The position numbers and the translations under genes are program-made. The notes beneath the pieces were generated by a model. The model was not told the origin of the DNA, searched no databases, and saw only the letters and a program-made list of their open reading frames with translations. From positions 6,471,605-6,535,604 of the forward strand of contig NZ_KB913032.1 of the NCBI RefSeq assembly GCF_000384215.1: 64,000 nucleotides of DNA, given 5' to 3'. Shown here piece by piece: positions 8,962 through 17,546 of this stretch. How positions within the stretch are numbered: the stretch's first letter is position 1; every line of letters starts with the position of its first letter. The stretch comes from Amycolatopsis alba DSM 44262 (GTDB lineage Bacteria > Actinomycetota > Actinomycetes > Mycobacteriales > Pseudonocardiaceae).

Positions 8962-10266
8962 ATGGCATCGCTGCCAGCACGGACGAGGTACCGCTACTCG
9001 CTCGGCTCGTTCGTCACCGGCCCGTTCGGCACGGTCCCCGGCCTGCTCCTCCTGAAGTACCTCACCGACACGATGGGCGTCGCGGCGGGCGTGGCCGGGC
9101 TGATCGTGTTCGTTCCCAAGGCCTGGGACGTGCTGTTCAACCCGATCGCGGGCAGGCTGTCGGACGCGGACATGGTCCGAACCGGCAGTCGTCGCCGGTT
9201 CCTGCTCTTCGGCGGCATCGGCGTCTCGATCCTCTTCGCGGCCCTGTTCGCGCATCCGGGCTTCGGCGGCCCGGTGCCTGACGCGATCTACGTCGTCGTC
9301 GTATTCCTGTTGTGTGCCACCGCGTACGCGTTCTTCCAGGTGCCGTTCAACGCGCTGCCCGCCGAACTGACGGACTCGGCCGACGAGCGCACGAAGCTGA
9401 CCAGTATCCGGATCGGTTTCCTCGCGGTCGCCATCCTGATCTGCGGCGGCGGCGCGCCCGCGATCACCGAGGCTGTCGGCGGCATCGCGGGCTACCGCGT
9501 CATGGGCGTGTTCATCGCCGTGATCATCCTGCTGGCGACCCTCGGCGTGTACTTCGGGCTGAAGGACGCGCCGGTCGGCGCGCTGCGACCGAACACGGTG
9601 AGCCCGCGCGAACTGTTCCGGACGCTCGCGCAGTGGCGTCCGTTCCGCTGGCTGCTCGGGGTCTACTTCATCCAGGCGCTCGGCATCGGCACCGTGCTGG
9701 CCGCGATCCCGTTCTTCGCGGAGCGGATCCTCGGCAGCTCCGGCTACTCGACGGTCCTGTTCGTCGGTTTCGTCGGCCCGGCGCTGCTGACCATGCCCCT
9801 GTGGCCGAAACTCGGCGCGAGCGTGGGGAAGCTGGTCGGGTTCCGGCTCGCCACCGCCGCGTTCGGTGTCGGTTTGTTCGGGTTGCTCGGCGCCAAGGTG
9901 TTCCCGTTCCCCGTCACGATGGTGTTCGTCGCGTTCTGCGGTGTCGGGTACGCGGGGATCTCGGTGTTCCCGCTGGCGATCCTGCCGGATCTGATCAGCG
10001 ACGAGGAGGAGCGGACCGGTGAGACCAGGGCCGGTGTCGCGGCTGGGGTCTGGACTGCGTCGGAGACGCTGGGGCTCGCGCTCGGCCCTGGTATCTGGGG
10101 GCTCGTGCTGCAGTTCGGCGGCTACCAGGCCAGCCTCGCCCCTGGCGCCGCGCAGCCGGACAGCGCGCTCACGGCCATCCTGCTCGGCGCGTCGATCCTT
10201 CCGGCGGTGCTGATCCTGTTCGGTATCCCGCTGCTGCGGAAGTCGGTACTGGAGCGCCGGTCGTGA
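8962..10266 (+). CDS. MFS_2/GPH-type transporter
   Basis: 434 aa, about 12 membrane segments. Signatures of the glycoside-pentoside-hexuronide/MFS_2 group are KAWDVLFNPIAGRLSD near residue 52 and DERTKLTSIRIGF near residue 140. The ATG follows CGAGGAGGAT. It lies between secreted sphingolipid hydrolases and a cytosolic S1P-lyase-like gene, with which it overlaps by 4 bp, so uptake of sphingosine or another breakdown product is the natural guess. Vertebrate MFSD2 proteins of this fold move lysolipids and S1P, but I cannot test the substrate here. Confidence 0.85.
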   Translation: MASLPARTRYRYSLGSFVTGPFGTVPGLLLLKYLTDTMGVAAGVAGLIVFVPKAWDVLFNPIAGRLSDADMVRTGSRRRFLLFGGIGVSILFAALFAHPGFGGPVPDAIYVVVVFLLCATAYAFFQVPFNALPAELTDSADERTKLTSIRIGFLAVAILICGGGAPAITEAVGGIAGYRVMGVFIAVIILLATLGVYFGLKDAPVGALRPNTVSPRELFRTLAQWRPFRWLLGVYFIQALGIGTVLAAIPFFAERILGSSGYSTVLFVGFVGPALLTMPLWPKLGASVGKLVGFRLATAAFGVGLFGLLGAKVFPFPVTMVFVAFCGVGYAGISVFPLAILPDLISDEEERTGETRAGVAAGVWTASETLGLALGPGIWGLVLQFGGYQASLAPGAAQPDSALTAILLGASILPAVLILFGIPLLRKSVLERRS

Positions 10267-11663
10267 CCGCCGACGACGTCCTGCGGGAGTTGCGGGAGCT
10301 GCGCGCGGGCGACCTGCCGACCCACGGGGGCCGGACCCTTGCCTACGTCTACGACAGCGGTTTGTCCGAAGTGGACGAACTCGGGGCGGCGGCGCACGCG
10401 CTGGCGTCGTCGGCCAACGGCCTCGATCCGACCGCGTTCCCCAGCCTGCTGCGGATGGAGAACGACCTCGTCGGTACCGCGGCGCGGCTGCTGGGCGGTA
10501 CTGCGGAGACGGTCGGTTCGGTGACCTCGGGCGGCACCGAGTCGTGCATGCTCGCCGTCCTGGCCGCCCGCGACGCGCGTCCCGAAGTGCCCTCGCCGAG
10601 CATCGTGCTGCCCACGACGGCGCACGCCGCGTTCCACAAGGCGGCGCATTTCTTCGGTGTCCGCGTGGTTTCGGTGCCGGTCGATCCGGTGACCTTCCGC
10701 GCCGTTCCCGAGGCGATGGCCGCGGCGGCCGACGACAGCACGGTGCTCGTCGTGGCGAGCGCGCCGTCGTACGCCCACGGCGTCCTCGACCCGATCCCGG
10801 AGATCGCCGCGCTGCTGGACGGCGTCCGGTTCCATGTGGACGCCTGCATCGGCGGCTGGGTGCTGCCGTACCTGGATGCCGGCCCGTTCGGCTTCGACGT
10901 CCCCGGCGTCACGAGTGTTTCCGTGGACCTGCACAAGTACGCCTACTGTCCGAAAGGTGTGTCGGTCCTCCTGCACGCCAACGCCGGGCTGCGCCGATCG
11001 CAGTACTTCGCCAGCGCGGACTGGCCCGGCTACACGATGCTGAACACCACGCTGCAAAGCACGCGTTCGGGTGGCCCGCTCGCCGCGGCGTGGGCGGTCG
11101 TGCGCCACGTCGGCGACGAGGGATACGCGAAGCTGGCTTCGGCCGCGCGTGAGGCCGCGGTGGAGTTCCGCGCCGGTGTCGAGGCGATCGAAGGATTGCG
11201 TGTCCTCGGCGATCCGGTGTCGACCCTGCTCGCGTTCACCGTGGACGCCGGCGCGGGCTTCGATCTGTTCACCGTGGCGGACGAGATGCGGGAGCGCGGC
11301 TGGTACGTCCAGCCCCAGTTCGCTCACGAAACGTCGCCCGCCAATCTGCACCTGACCGTCACGGCGGCGAACCGGGGGAGTGAGAAGGTGTTCCTGGCCG
11401 ATCTCGCGGCTTCCGTCGCCGCGGCCCACGAGTCCGGACCGGTCGTCGTCGACCCGCAGGTGGCGGAGTTCGTCGCCGCGCTGGACCCCGCGACGTTGAC
11501 ACCGGAGCAGTTCGCCGGGCTGCTGGCGGCGGCGGGCCTCGGTGGTGAAGCGGGTTTGCCCACGCGGATGGCGGAGATCAACGCGCTCCTGGCCACCGCG
11601 CCCGGTCCGTTGCGGGAGCGGCTGCTGCTGGAGTTCCTCGGCGCGCTGTACACGGCTTCCTGA
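10263..11663 (+). CDS. Sphingosine-1-phosphate lyase-like PLP enzyme
   Basis: 466 aa PLP-dependent decarboxylase-family protein. Motifs: SVTSGGTES (86-94), HVDACIGG (191-198), the Schiff-base lysine in SVDLHKYAYCPKG (Lys225), and ASADWPGYT...STRSGGPLAAAW. The last two correspond to THKYGYAPKG and DTDWQGG...SRPGG of S1P lyases better than to glutamate decarboxylases. The expected reaction splits a phosphorylated long-chain base into fatty aldehyde and phosphoethanolamine. The C-terminal ~70 residues extend beyond the core. Start GTG overlaps the transporter stop. No sphingosine kinase is nearby. Confidence 0.85.
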   Translation: MTADDVLRELRELRAGDLPTHGGRTLAYVYDSGLSEVDELGAAAHALASSANGLDPTAFPSLLRMENDLVGTAARLLGGTAETVGSVTSGGTESCMLAVLAARDARPEVPSPSIVLPTTAHAAFHKAAHFFGVRVVSVPVDPVTFRAVPEAMAAAADDSTVLVVASAPSYAHGVLDPIPEIAALLDGVRFHVDACIGGWVLPYLDAGPFGFDVPGVTSVSVDLHKYAYCPKGVSVLLHANAGLRRSQYFASADWPGYTMLNTTLQSTRSGGPLAAAWAVVRHVGDEGYAKLASAAREAAVEFRAGVEAIEGLRVLGDPVSTLLAFTVDAGAGFDLFTVADEMRERGWYVQPQFAHETSPANLHLTVTAANRGSEKVFLADLAASVAAAHESGPVVVDPQVAEFVAALDPATLTPEQFAGLLAAAGLGGEAGLPTRMAEINALLATAPGPLRERLLLEFLGALYTAS

Positions 11664-11670
11664 ACCAGCC

Positions 11671-11721
11671 TTGACGCAATCGATCGGTTGCTATACAAAG
11701 TTATAGCAACCGCTTGATTGC
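11671..11721. promoter_or_regulatory. Promoter and dyad operator of the AHSA1/ArsR operon
   Basis: A nested dyad is visible: CGGTTGCTATA (11685-11695) pairs with TATAGCAACCG (11702-11712) around 6 nt, and outer GCAATC (11676-11681) pairs with GATTGC (11716-11721). TTGACG (11671) and TATACA (11692) inside it resemble -35 and -10 boxes with a short spacer. It is the expected binding site for the ArsR repressor encoded in the operon. Confidence 0.7.
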
Positions 11722-11738
11722 TACTTGAGGAGGCTGTC

Positions 11739-12170
11739 ATGGGATTCCCCGACCGCATCGAACGCACTGTCGAAATCGCCCACCCGCCCGCGAAGGTCTG
11801 GGCCGCGCTGACCACGGCCGAAGGACTCGGAACCTGGTTCGGGAACCAGGCGAGCATCGACCTGCGGCCCGGCGGCGACGCCGAGATGAAATGGGACGAG
11901 GGGCACAAGGCGAACATGCGCGTCGAACGCGTCGAGGAGCCGGAGATCTTCGGCTTCACCTGGAACATCTACGGCCTGCCCGACGACGACCCTCGCCGCA
12001 CCTACGTCGAGTTCACCCTCGAACCGGTCGGCGCGGGCACGCGGCTCACCGTCGTCGAGACCGGGTTCTCCCAGCTGCCGGACGAGACCCACCGCGTCGC
12101 GTTCGAAGGGAACACGAAGGGGTGGGCGGCCGAACTGGGCGAACTGATCGAATACCTCGATGCCGTCTGA
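11739..12170 (+). CDS. SRPBCC/AHSA1-domain protein
   Basis: 143 aa START-like domain of the AHSA1 group. It has RIERTVEIAHPPAKVWAAL at the N-terminus, GLGTWFGNQASIDLRPGG, and a C-terminal helix GWAAELGELIEYLD. GAGGAGG (11727-11733) precedes the ATG. It overlaps the ArsR gene by 11 bp. AHSA1-like proteins encoded beside ArsR repressors and DUF899 proteins are common in actinobacteria. Ligand unknown. Confidence 0.87.
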   Translation: MGFPDRIERTVEIAHPPAKVWAALTTAEGLGTWFGNQASIDLRPGGDAEMKWDEGHKANMRVERVEEPEIFGFTWNIYGLPDDDPRRTYVEFTLEPVGAGTRLTVVETGFSQLPDETHRVAFEGNTKGWAAELGELIEYLDAV

Positions 12171-12492
12171 CATCGAAGCGATCGCCGAACAGGTCTTCGT
12201 CGCACTGGCCGACCCGAGCAGGCGGAGCATCCTCGCCACCCTCGCCTCGGGCGGTCCCGCCACGGCGACCGATCTGGCCGACCGGCTGCCCATCACGCGG
12301 CAGGCCATCGCCAAGCACCTCGCGCTGCTCACCGACGCAGGCCTGGTGATCCCTGAACAAGGGGAGCGGCGCCGCATCCGGTACGCGCTCCGCTCCGCCC
12401 CGATGCAGGTCGCCCAGCAGTTCCTCGCCGCGCTCGCCCGTGATTGGGACGGGCCGCTCGCGGCTCTGAAAGAGCATCTGGAGGGATCATGA
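12160..12492 (+). CDS. ArsR-family repressor
   Basis: 110 aa winged helix protein: FVALADPSRRSILATLASGG, then the recognition region TATDLADRLPITRQAIAKHL (residues 35-54) and the wing GERRRIRYAL. No metal-binding cysteines are present, so it is not a metal-sensing ArsR. It overlaps both neighbours (11 bp and 4 bp), hence one transcript. Probably controls the dyad at 11676-11721. Confidence 0.9.
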   Translation: MPSDIEAIAEQVFVALADPSRRSILATLASGGPATATDLADRLPITRQAIAKHLALLTDAGLVIPEQGERRRIRYALRSAPMQVAQQFLAALARDWDGPLAALKEHLEGS

Positions 12493-13181
12493 AGATCACG
12501 ACCGTGTCCCCGGCCGAATGGGAAGAAGCGCGCCTTCGGTTGCTGGTGAAGGAAAAGGAGCTGACCCGCGCCCGTGACGCGCTCGCGGCCGAACGGCGGC
12601 GGATGCCCTGGGTCGCGGTCGAAAAGCCGTATGAGTTCGAAGGCCCGTCCGGGACGGTGAACCTGCTCGACCTGTTCGAGGGACGCCGTCAGCTGATCGT
12701 CTACCGGGCCTTCTTCGATCCCGGCGTCGAAGGTTTTCCGGACCACGCCTGCAAAGGCTGCTCACTGGTGGCCGACCAGGTCGCGCACGTCTCGCACCTG
12801 AACGCCCGCGACACCACCCTGGCGTTCGCCTCGCGAGGCACGCAACCGGACCTCGCGCGCATGAAGGCACGGATGGGCTGGACGATGCCGTGGTACACGA
12901 TCACCAGTGACTTCGACGTCGATTTCGGCGTCGGTGAGTGGCACGGCACCAACGCCTTCATCCGCGAAGGCGACCAGGTGTACCGGACGTACTTCATCAA
13001 CAACCGCGGTGACGAGGTGATGGGCGGGACCTGGAGTTACCTCGACATCACCGCGCTGGGGCGGCAGGAACAGTGGGAAGACTCGCCAGACGGACACCCG
13101 CAGAGCCCGCCCTACGAGTGGTGGAACTGGCACGACGCCTACGGCTCCACTCCCACTCCCTCCGCCTCCGGCTGCTGCTGA
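12489..13181 (+). CDS. DUF899 thioredoxin-like protein
   Basis: 230 aa. DUF899 hallmarks: an N-terminal helix with KEKELTRARDALAAERRRMP, LIVYRAFFDPGVE, HACKGCSLVADQ (a CxxC-type pair), ARMGWTMPWY and a C-terminal PPYEWWNWHDAY. A redox or detoxification role is likely, but no reaction is established. The ATG overlaps the ArsR stop (ATGA). The extreme C-terminus ends in SGCC, an unusual vicinal cysteine tail. Confidence 0.85.
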   Translation: MKITTVSPAEWEEARLRLLVKEKELTRARDALAAERRRMPWVAVEKPYEFEGPSGTVNLLDLFEGRRQLIVYRAFFDPGVEGFPDHACKGCSLVADQVAHVSHLNARDTTLAFASRGTQPDLARMKARMGWTMPWYTITSDFDVDFGVGEWHGTNAFIREGDQVYRTYFINNRGDEVMGGTWSYLDITALGRQEQWEDSPDGHPQSPPYEWWNWHDAYGSTPTPSASGCC

Positions 13182-13182
13182 C

Positions 13183-13235
13183 GCCCCGAGCGCCACGCTG
13201 GGGACGCTCACCGCCTCAAGCGTGGCGCTCGGGGC
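13183..13235. terminator. Bidirectional terminator hairpin
   Basis: GCCCCGAGCGCCACGCT (13183-13199) is perfectly complementary to 13219-13235 with a 19-nt loop, between convergent DUF899 and CobW genes. The stem is shared with the repeat at 5411-5461. Confidence 0.7.
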
Positions 13236-13245
13236 ATCGTGTGCT

Positions 13246-14319
13246 TCAGTGGACGTGCACCGCTTCCCACTCCGGAAACGGGTCCGCACCGGCGAAACCG
13301 GTCGCCAGGCAAGACCGCAGAGAGTCCACCAGCGCGTCCTTCTCCAGCCCCACCCCGATGAACACGAGTTCCTGCCGCGGCGTTTCCTCGACACCCTGCG
13401 GCTCGAACCGCACGACGGACCCGGCCTGCGACCACAGCCCGGTCACCCCCGGCCGCGACGCCAGCGAGAAGAACCCCTTCGACCGCAGCACCGTCCCGAA
13501 CTCCCCGGAATCGAGCCTCCCGACGAAGTCCCACAGCCGCACGGCATCGAAAGCGAGCGAGGCACGGAAGACCACGCTGGAGATTCCGTACTCTTCGGTC
13601 TCCGGGACGTGGTCGCCGTTGAGTTCGGCCACCCAGCCGGGTGCTTCCTGCGCCCGCTCGACGTCGTAGCGCCCGGTGCCGAGCAGCCGGTCGAGGGAGA
13701 CCCTGCCGTGCGTCGAGACGACGACGTCGGCGGCCGGGTTGAGCCGCCGCAGTACCGCCGTCAGCCGTTCGAGGGAGGCGCCCGCGACGAGGTCCGCCTT
13801 GTTCAGCAAGAGGACGTCGGCGAACTCGATCTGGTCCATCAGCAGGTCGCTGACCGTCCGCTCGTCGTCCTCGTACTGGTCCAGCCCGCGTTCGGTCAGC
13901 GCGTCCCCGGACGCCAGTTCCCGCTCGAAGTTCACCGCGTCGACCACGGTCACCATCGTGTCGAGACGCGCGGCGTCCAGGAAAGAGAACGTCGCCGCCA
14001 CGGGCATCGGCTCGGAGATCCCGCTCGATTCGATGAGCAGGTAGTCGAACCGGCCGTCCGCGCAGAGCCGCGAGACCTCTTCGAGCAGGTCGTCGCGCAG
14101 GGTGCAGCAGATGCACCCGTTGGTCATCTCGACGAGCCGCTCCTCGGTGCGGGACAGGCTGTTCCCGTCCCGCACCAGTGCGGCGTCGATGTTGACCTCG
14201 CTCATGTCGTTCACGATCACCGCCATTCGCAGCCCCTCGCGGTTGCCGAGGATGTGGTTGAGCACGGTCGTCTTGCCCGCGCCGAGGAACCCGGACAGCA
14301 CCGTGACCGGCGTCGTCAC
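13246..14319 (-). CDS. CobW/COG0523 GTPase, zinc metallochaperone type
   Basis: 357 aa. Intact Walker A (GFLGAGKTT, 10-18), the CxCC metal motif NGCICCTLR (Cys69, 71, 72), NKAD-type guanine motif LLNKADL, and the C-terminal CobW_C domain with FFSLASRP. Such proteins deliver or ration zinc under starvation. Last gene of the minus-strand Zur operon; its GTG start overlaps the rpmF stop by 3 bp and a GAGAGGGA ribosome site precedes it. Confidence 0.9.
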   Translation of the reverse strand: MTTPVTVLSGFLGAGKTTVLNHILGNREGLRMAVIVNDMSEVNIDAALVRDGNSLSRTEERLVEMTNGCICCTLRDDLLEEVSRLCADGRFDYLLIESSGISEPMPVAATFSFLDAARLDTMVTVVDAVNFERELASGDALTERGLDQYEDDERTVSDLLMDQIEFADVLLLNKADLVAGASLERLTAVLRRLNPAADVVVSTHGRVSLDRLLGTGRYDVERAQEAPGWVAELNGDHVPETEEYGISSVVFRASLAFDAVRLWDFVGRLDSGEFGTVLRSKGFFSLASRPGVTGLWSQAGSVVRFEPQGVEETPRQELVFIGVGLEKDALVDSLRSCLATGFAGADPFPEWEAVHVH

Positions 14320-14474
14320 TCTCCCTCTCGATGAAAGTGCTTCATCAGCTTGCGCGGCACGAGTTTCGTCTCGCCGTTCACCTTGATCGGCACCAGGTCC
14401 GGTACGGCCGCCTTCCACTGCGAGCGCCGGGAGCGGGTGTTGCTGCGCGACATCTTCCGCTTCGGGACGGCCAT
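14316..14474 (-). CDS. rpmF: Ribosomal protein bL32, zinc-free paralogue
   Basis: 52 aa. [20 protein letters not shown] is unmistakable bL32. The paired cysteines of zinc-binding bL32 are absent, so this is the C-minus form used when zinc is scarce. Its ATG overlaps the rpmE2 stop (TAATG) and its stop overlaps the CobW GTG. Confidence 0.95.
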   Translation of the reverse strand: MAVPKRKMSRSNTRSRRSQWKAAVPDLVPIKVNGETKLVPRKLMKHFHREGE

Positions 14475-14731
14475 TACTTCGACCCTCCGCGACGGCCGTA
14501 GCGGCGGTGGAACTTCTCGACCTGGCCCGCGCTGTCCATGATCCGCTGGTTGCCGGTCCAGAACGGATGCGACCACGAGCTGATCTCGACGTTCACCACC
14601 GGATAGGTGTTGCCGTCGCTCCATTCGATGGTCTGCTCCGACGTCGCGGTGGACCGGGTCAGGAAGGCGTCCCCGGTGGAGAGGTCCTTGAACACCACGG
14701 GGTGGTAGTCGGGGTGGATTCCGGGTTTCAC
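14474..14731 (-). CDS. rpmE2: Ribosomal protein bL31 type B, zinc-free
   Basis: 85 aa. It starts [16 protein letters not shown] and contains [13 protein letters not shown], typical of type B bL31, and has no cysteine. It replaces the zinc-binding type A protein during zinc starvation. It overlaps the upstream CobW-like gene by 4 bp and rpmF by 1 bp, so the four minus-strand genes form one operon. Confidence 0.95.
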   Translation of the reverse strand: MKPGIHPDYHPVVFKDLSTGDAFLTRSTATSEQTIEWSDGNTYPVVNVEISSWSHPFWTGNQRIMDSAGQVEKFHRRYGRRGGSK

Positions 14732-15981
14732 TGCGTTTCGTCCTTTCGGTTCGACGCGTTCACGTCGTGCTTCTCAGGGTCGGTTTCCGTGTCCTCGCAC
14801 GGTTCTTCGTGCCACTCGCCGAACGGGTCCGGGTAGCGGAGCCATTCCTGTTCACCGGCGGCGAGCTCGTCTTCGGTCAGCAACGCGCCGTTCAGGGCGG
14901 CCTCGATCTCGTCGGGCGTGGCCTGGTCGGTGACGACGACCAGTTCCTGGGCGCGGTCGCCGAACGTCGGGTCCCAGCGCAGGGAGGCCAGGGTGCGGCG
15001 CTCGGGGGAGACGTCGGCCCAGTCCGGTCCGCCGGGGGCGGCGAGCCATGCCCCGGCGTGCCCGACGCCGAGACCGCCGCCCGCGGACTCGATCCACAGC
15101 GCCATGTCCGGCTGGCTCGCCACCCAGAGCCGTCCCCGTGTGCGGACGACGCCGTCGAGCAGGACGTCGATCGCGTCGTGGAGCCGTTCGGGGTGGAACG
15201 GGCGCTGCGAGGTGAAGGTGAGCAGCCCGATGCCGCAGTCGGTGTGCAACGGCGGTTCGCCGCGCAGCAGCGGTCCGTGCATGTCGGTGACCTCGCCGCG
15301 CCGGGCGTCGGCCGGGACCGCGTCGAGCACGGTCTTCCCGTCCACTTCGGACAGTCCGACGCGGGGGATCGACGGCGCGACCCGGTCGAGTACCGCCGAC
15401 GCCTTCGCCGCGGACCAGGCGTCCGTCGCCGCGCCGGCGAGGACGAGCAGGTCGGCGAACTCGACCTGCGACAGCGCGACCTGGGCGACCGTGCGCTCGT
15501 CCTCGGGGCTGGCCCGCAGGTCCCGTTCGGCCAGGGTGTCGTCGCCGGTGCTGTCGGCCAGCCAGCCGGCGCAGTCGACGACGGTCAGCACGGCCCGCAG
15601 GTCGACGTCCTCGATCACCGGGCGCTCGCCGACGAGGACGTGGTGCAGCGCCCAGCTGACCGGCTCGGGCTCCATGGCCTCGTCGAGCCGCACCACGATG
15701 CGCCGGACCTGCGGCATCCGCGAAAGCCGTCGCAGCAACGGCAGAAGGTCTTCGCGCAGCGTGCACGAGACACAGCCGTGCGCGAGTTCGAGCACCGTCA
15801 GCTGATCGCGGTCGCCGAGCCGGATCCGCCGCCGGACCACTCCGGAGTGGATCTCCCTCAGGTCGTGGTGCACGACGGCGGTGCCGGGCCCGGCCGAGCG
15901 CAGGCGTTCGGCGAGGTCGGCGTTCGGTCCCGGTGCGAGGCCACTGATCAGGACGAGGGGCACGCGGGGGTTGTCGGTCAC
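14728..15981 (-). CDS. Degenerate CobW-family protein, MRF-like candidate
   Basis: 417 aa. It aligns with CobW proteins over its length, but the Walker A is ruined ([16 protein letters not shown], no GKT) and the CxCC motif is reduced to [12 protein letters not shown] (Cys70, Cys73). It therefore probably binds no GTP. First gene of the minus-strand Zur operon. Mycobacteria carry a CobW-domain protein, MRF, linked to zinc-free ribosomes that recruits the hibernation factor Mpy; this gene could be an equivalent (inference). The start is a GTG with GGAG upstream; longer in-frame starts would read through the Zur box. Confidence 0.8.
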   Translation of the reverse strand: MTDNPRVPLVLISGLAPGPNADLAERLRSAGPGTAVVHHDLREIHSGVVRRRIRLGDRDQLTVLELAHGCVSCTLREDLLPLLRRLSRMPQVRRIVVRLDEAMEPEPVSWALHHVLVGERPVIEDVDLRAVLTVVDCAGWLADSTGDDTLAERDLRASPEDERTVAQVALSQVEFADLLVLAGAATDAWSAAKASAVLDRVAPSIPRVGLSEVDGKTVLDAVPADARRGEVTDMHGPLLRGEPPLHTDCGIGLLTFTSQRPFHPERLHDAIDVLLDGVVRTRGRLWVASQPDMALWIESAGGGLGVGHAGAWLAAPGGPDWADVSPERRTLASLRWDPTFGDRAQELVVVTDQATPDEIEAALNGALLTEDELAAGEQEWLRYPDPFGEWHEEPCEDTETDPEKHDVNASNRKDETQ

Positions 15982-16030
15982 TGAAGCTCCGGGGCGTCGA
16001 TGGCGGGCTGGTTCGGCTGTGTACAGTAAA

Positions 16031-16051
16031 TGAAAACGACTATCGATATCA
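16031..16051. promoter_or_regulatory. Zur box between divergent C-minus ribosomal operons
   Basis: TGAAAACGACTATCGATATC plus a final A is a 21-bp dyad (TGA...CG...CG...TCA) fitting the actinobacterial Zur operator pattern. It lies 15 bp before the L28 start and 50 bp before the CobW-like start. One site should let zinc-loaded Zur silence both operons. Confidence 0.85.
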
Positions 16052-16065
16052 ACTCGGGAGGGTGT

Positions 16066-16302
16066 ATGTCCGCCGTGTGCCAGGTCACCGGCCGCAAACC
16101 GGGCTACGGGAAGCAGGTGTCGCATTCGCATCGGCGCACGTCCCGGCGCTGGGAGCCGAACCTGCAGGCCAAGCGGTACTTCGTGCCGAGCGAAGGGCGC
16201 TGGGTCCGGCTGCGGGTCTCGGTGAAGGGCATGAAGACCATCGACAAGCGCGGGATCGAGGCCGTCGTGGCCGGGCTCCGCGCGAAAGGGGTGAAGCTCT
16301 GA
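16066..16302 (+). CDS. rpmB: Ribosomal protein bL28, zinc-free paralogue
   Basis: 78 aa. [20 protein letters not shown] is bL28, with the second cysteine of the usual CxxC replaced (CQVTG). A GGGAGGG (16056-16062) fixes the ATG at 16066; an in-frame ATG at 16030 would start inside the Zur box. First of a rpmB-rpmG-rpsN-rpsR operon. Confidence 0.95.
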   Translation: MSAVCQVTGRKPGYGKQVSHSHRRTSRRWEPNLQAKRYFVPSEGRWVRLRVSVKGMKTIDKRGIEAVVAGLRAKGVKL

Positions 16303-16469
16303 TGGCCAAGAGCACCGACATCCGGCCGATCATCAAGCTCCGCTCGACGGCGGGCACCGGCTACACGTACGTCACGAAGAAGAACCGCCGGAACGACCCG
16401 GATCGCATGGTGCTGCGCAAATACGACCCGGTCGCGCGCAAGCACGTCGAGTTCAAGGAGGAGCGCTGA
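16302..16469 (+). CDS. rpmG: Ribosomal protein bL33, zinc-free paralogue
   Basis: 55 aa: [20 protein letters not shown] then [20 protein letters not shown]. It has no cysteines, so it is the C-minus form. Start overlaps the rpmB stop (TGATG); its own stop overlaps rpsN by 1 bp. Confidence 0.95.
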   Translation: MAKSTDIRPIIKLRSTAGTGYTYVTKKNRRNDPDRMVLRKYDPVARKHVEFKEER

Positions 16470-16774
16470 TGGCCAAGAAGTCCAAGATCGCCAAGAACGA
16501 CCAGCGCAAGGTGATCGCCGCCCGCTACGTCGAACGGCGGCGCGAGCTGAAGGCCACCATCGCCTCGCCGTCCGCGTCGCCGGGGGAGAAGGCGGCCGCG
16601 GTGTCGGCCCTGCAGGCGATGCCGCGCGACGCCAGCGCGACCCGGATCCGCAACCGCGACACCGCCGACGGCCGCCCCCGCGGCTACCTGCGGAAATTCG
16701 GGCTCTCACGGGTCAGGATGCGGCAGCTGGCGCACAACGGCGAACTGCCCGGCGTCACGAAGTCGAGCTGGTGA
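16469..16774 (+). CDS. rpsN: Ribosomal protein uS14, zinc-free long form
   Basis: 101 aa, the long type without the zinc ribbon. [14 protein letters not shown] start, and the C-terminal signature [20 protein letters not shown]. No cysteine. It has an AAGGAGGAGCG ribosome site and overlaps rpsR by 4 bp. Confidence 0.95.
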   Translation: MAKKSKIAKNDQRKVIAARYVERRRELKATIASPSASPGEKAAAVSALQAMPRDASATRIRNRDTADGRPRGYLRKFGLSRVRMRQLAHNGELPGVTKSSW

Positions 16775-17019
16775 GCGCGATGGGCAGGCCGAACCGGGAC
16801 CGTCCCCTCAAGCGCAAGACGAACCTGTTGCACGCCAACAAGATCACCGAGGTCGACTGGAAGGACGCCGACCTGCTGCGGAAGTTCATCTCCGACCGCG
16901 GCAAGATCCGGGCCCGCCGGGTCACCGGGCTGACCCCCCGGCAGCAGAAGCAGGTCGCCACGGCGATCAAGAACGCCCGTGAGATGGCGTTGCTGCCCTA
17001 CCCCAACGCGGGCCGCTGA
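16771..17019 (+). CDS. rpsR: Ribosomal protein bS18 paralogue
   Basis: 82 aa from the GTG overlapping the rpsN stop, or 79 aa from the ATG at 16780. Core: [20 protein letters not shown] and [20 protein letters not shown], typical bS18, without cysteines. Last gene of the plus-strand Zur operon, closed by the terminator at 17026-17058. Confidence 0.94.
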   Translation: MSAMGRPNRDRPLKRKTNLLHANKITEVDWKDADLLRKFISDRGKIRARRVTGLTPRQQKQVATAIKNAREMALLPYPNAGR

Positions 17020-17025
17020 CCCCGC

Positions 17026-17058
17026 CGGTCCGGGCGGTGCGACACGCCGCCCGGACCG
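17026..17058. terminator. Terminator after rpsR
   Basis: CGGTCCGGGCGG (17026-17037) is perfectly complementary to 17047-17058 with a 9-nt loop, just after the rpsR stop. There is no T-tract, as is usual in high-GC actinomycetes. Confidence 0.7.
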
Positions 17059-17084
17059 CGGTTCGGCGTGGAAGAATCGGCACC

Positions 17085-17492
17085 ATGACGGAGAACCCCG
17101 GACAGGCCGAGGAATTCGATCCCGAACTGCTGGAACTGTGGGCGAAGGTGTTCGGCTTCGCCCGCTCGGGTGCGACGGCGGAGATCATCGCCTACGTGGA
17201 CGCGGGCATCTCGGCGAACCTGACCAACGACCGGGGCGACACCCTGGTCATGCTCGCGGCCTATCACGGGCACGCGGAGACGGTCACGGCGCTGCTCGAA
17301 CGCGGCGCCGACCCGAACCGTGAGAACGACCGTGGGCAGAGCCCCTTGGCGGGCGCTGTCTTCAAGAACGAGCCCGACGTCGTGAAGGCGCTCCTCAAGG
17401 GCGGCGCGGACGCGGCGGCGGGAGAGCCGTCGGCGATCGACGCGGCCAGGATGTTCGGCAACACCGAACTGCTGGCCTTGCTCGAGCGCTGA
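17085..17492 (+). CDS. Ankyrin-repeat protein
   Basis: 135 aa with three to four ankyrin repeats: GDTLVMLAAYHGHAETVTAL then LERGADPNRENDRGQSPLAG and AVFKNEPDVVKALLKGGADA. No signal peptide or membrane helix, so cytosolic. Partner unknown; small ankyrin proteins of this kind often bind another protein such as an enzyme to protect or regulate it. Monocistronic, between the ribosomal terminator and cysG. Confidence 0.88.
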   Translation: MTENPGQAEEFDPELLELWAKVFGFARSGATAEIIAYVDAGISANLTNDRGDTLVMLAAYHGHAETVTALLERGADPNRENDRGQSPLAGAVFKNEPDVVKALLKGGADAAAGEPSAIDAARMFGNTELLALLER

Positions 17493-17546
17493 GGCGGTTC
17501 TCACTCGGATCGCGGTCCGGGCCACTGAATCCTTACACTGCCCCGC

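Noticed and set aside
10263..11663. Glutamate decarboxylase
   Set aside because: The lysine motif DLHKYAYCPKG and the DW-G...SRSGG block fit S1P lyases better.
16030..16065. Upstream ATG start for L28
   Set aside because: It would overlap the Zur box and lacks a ribosome site, whereas ATG 16066 has GGGAGGG.
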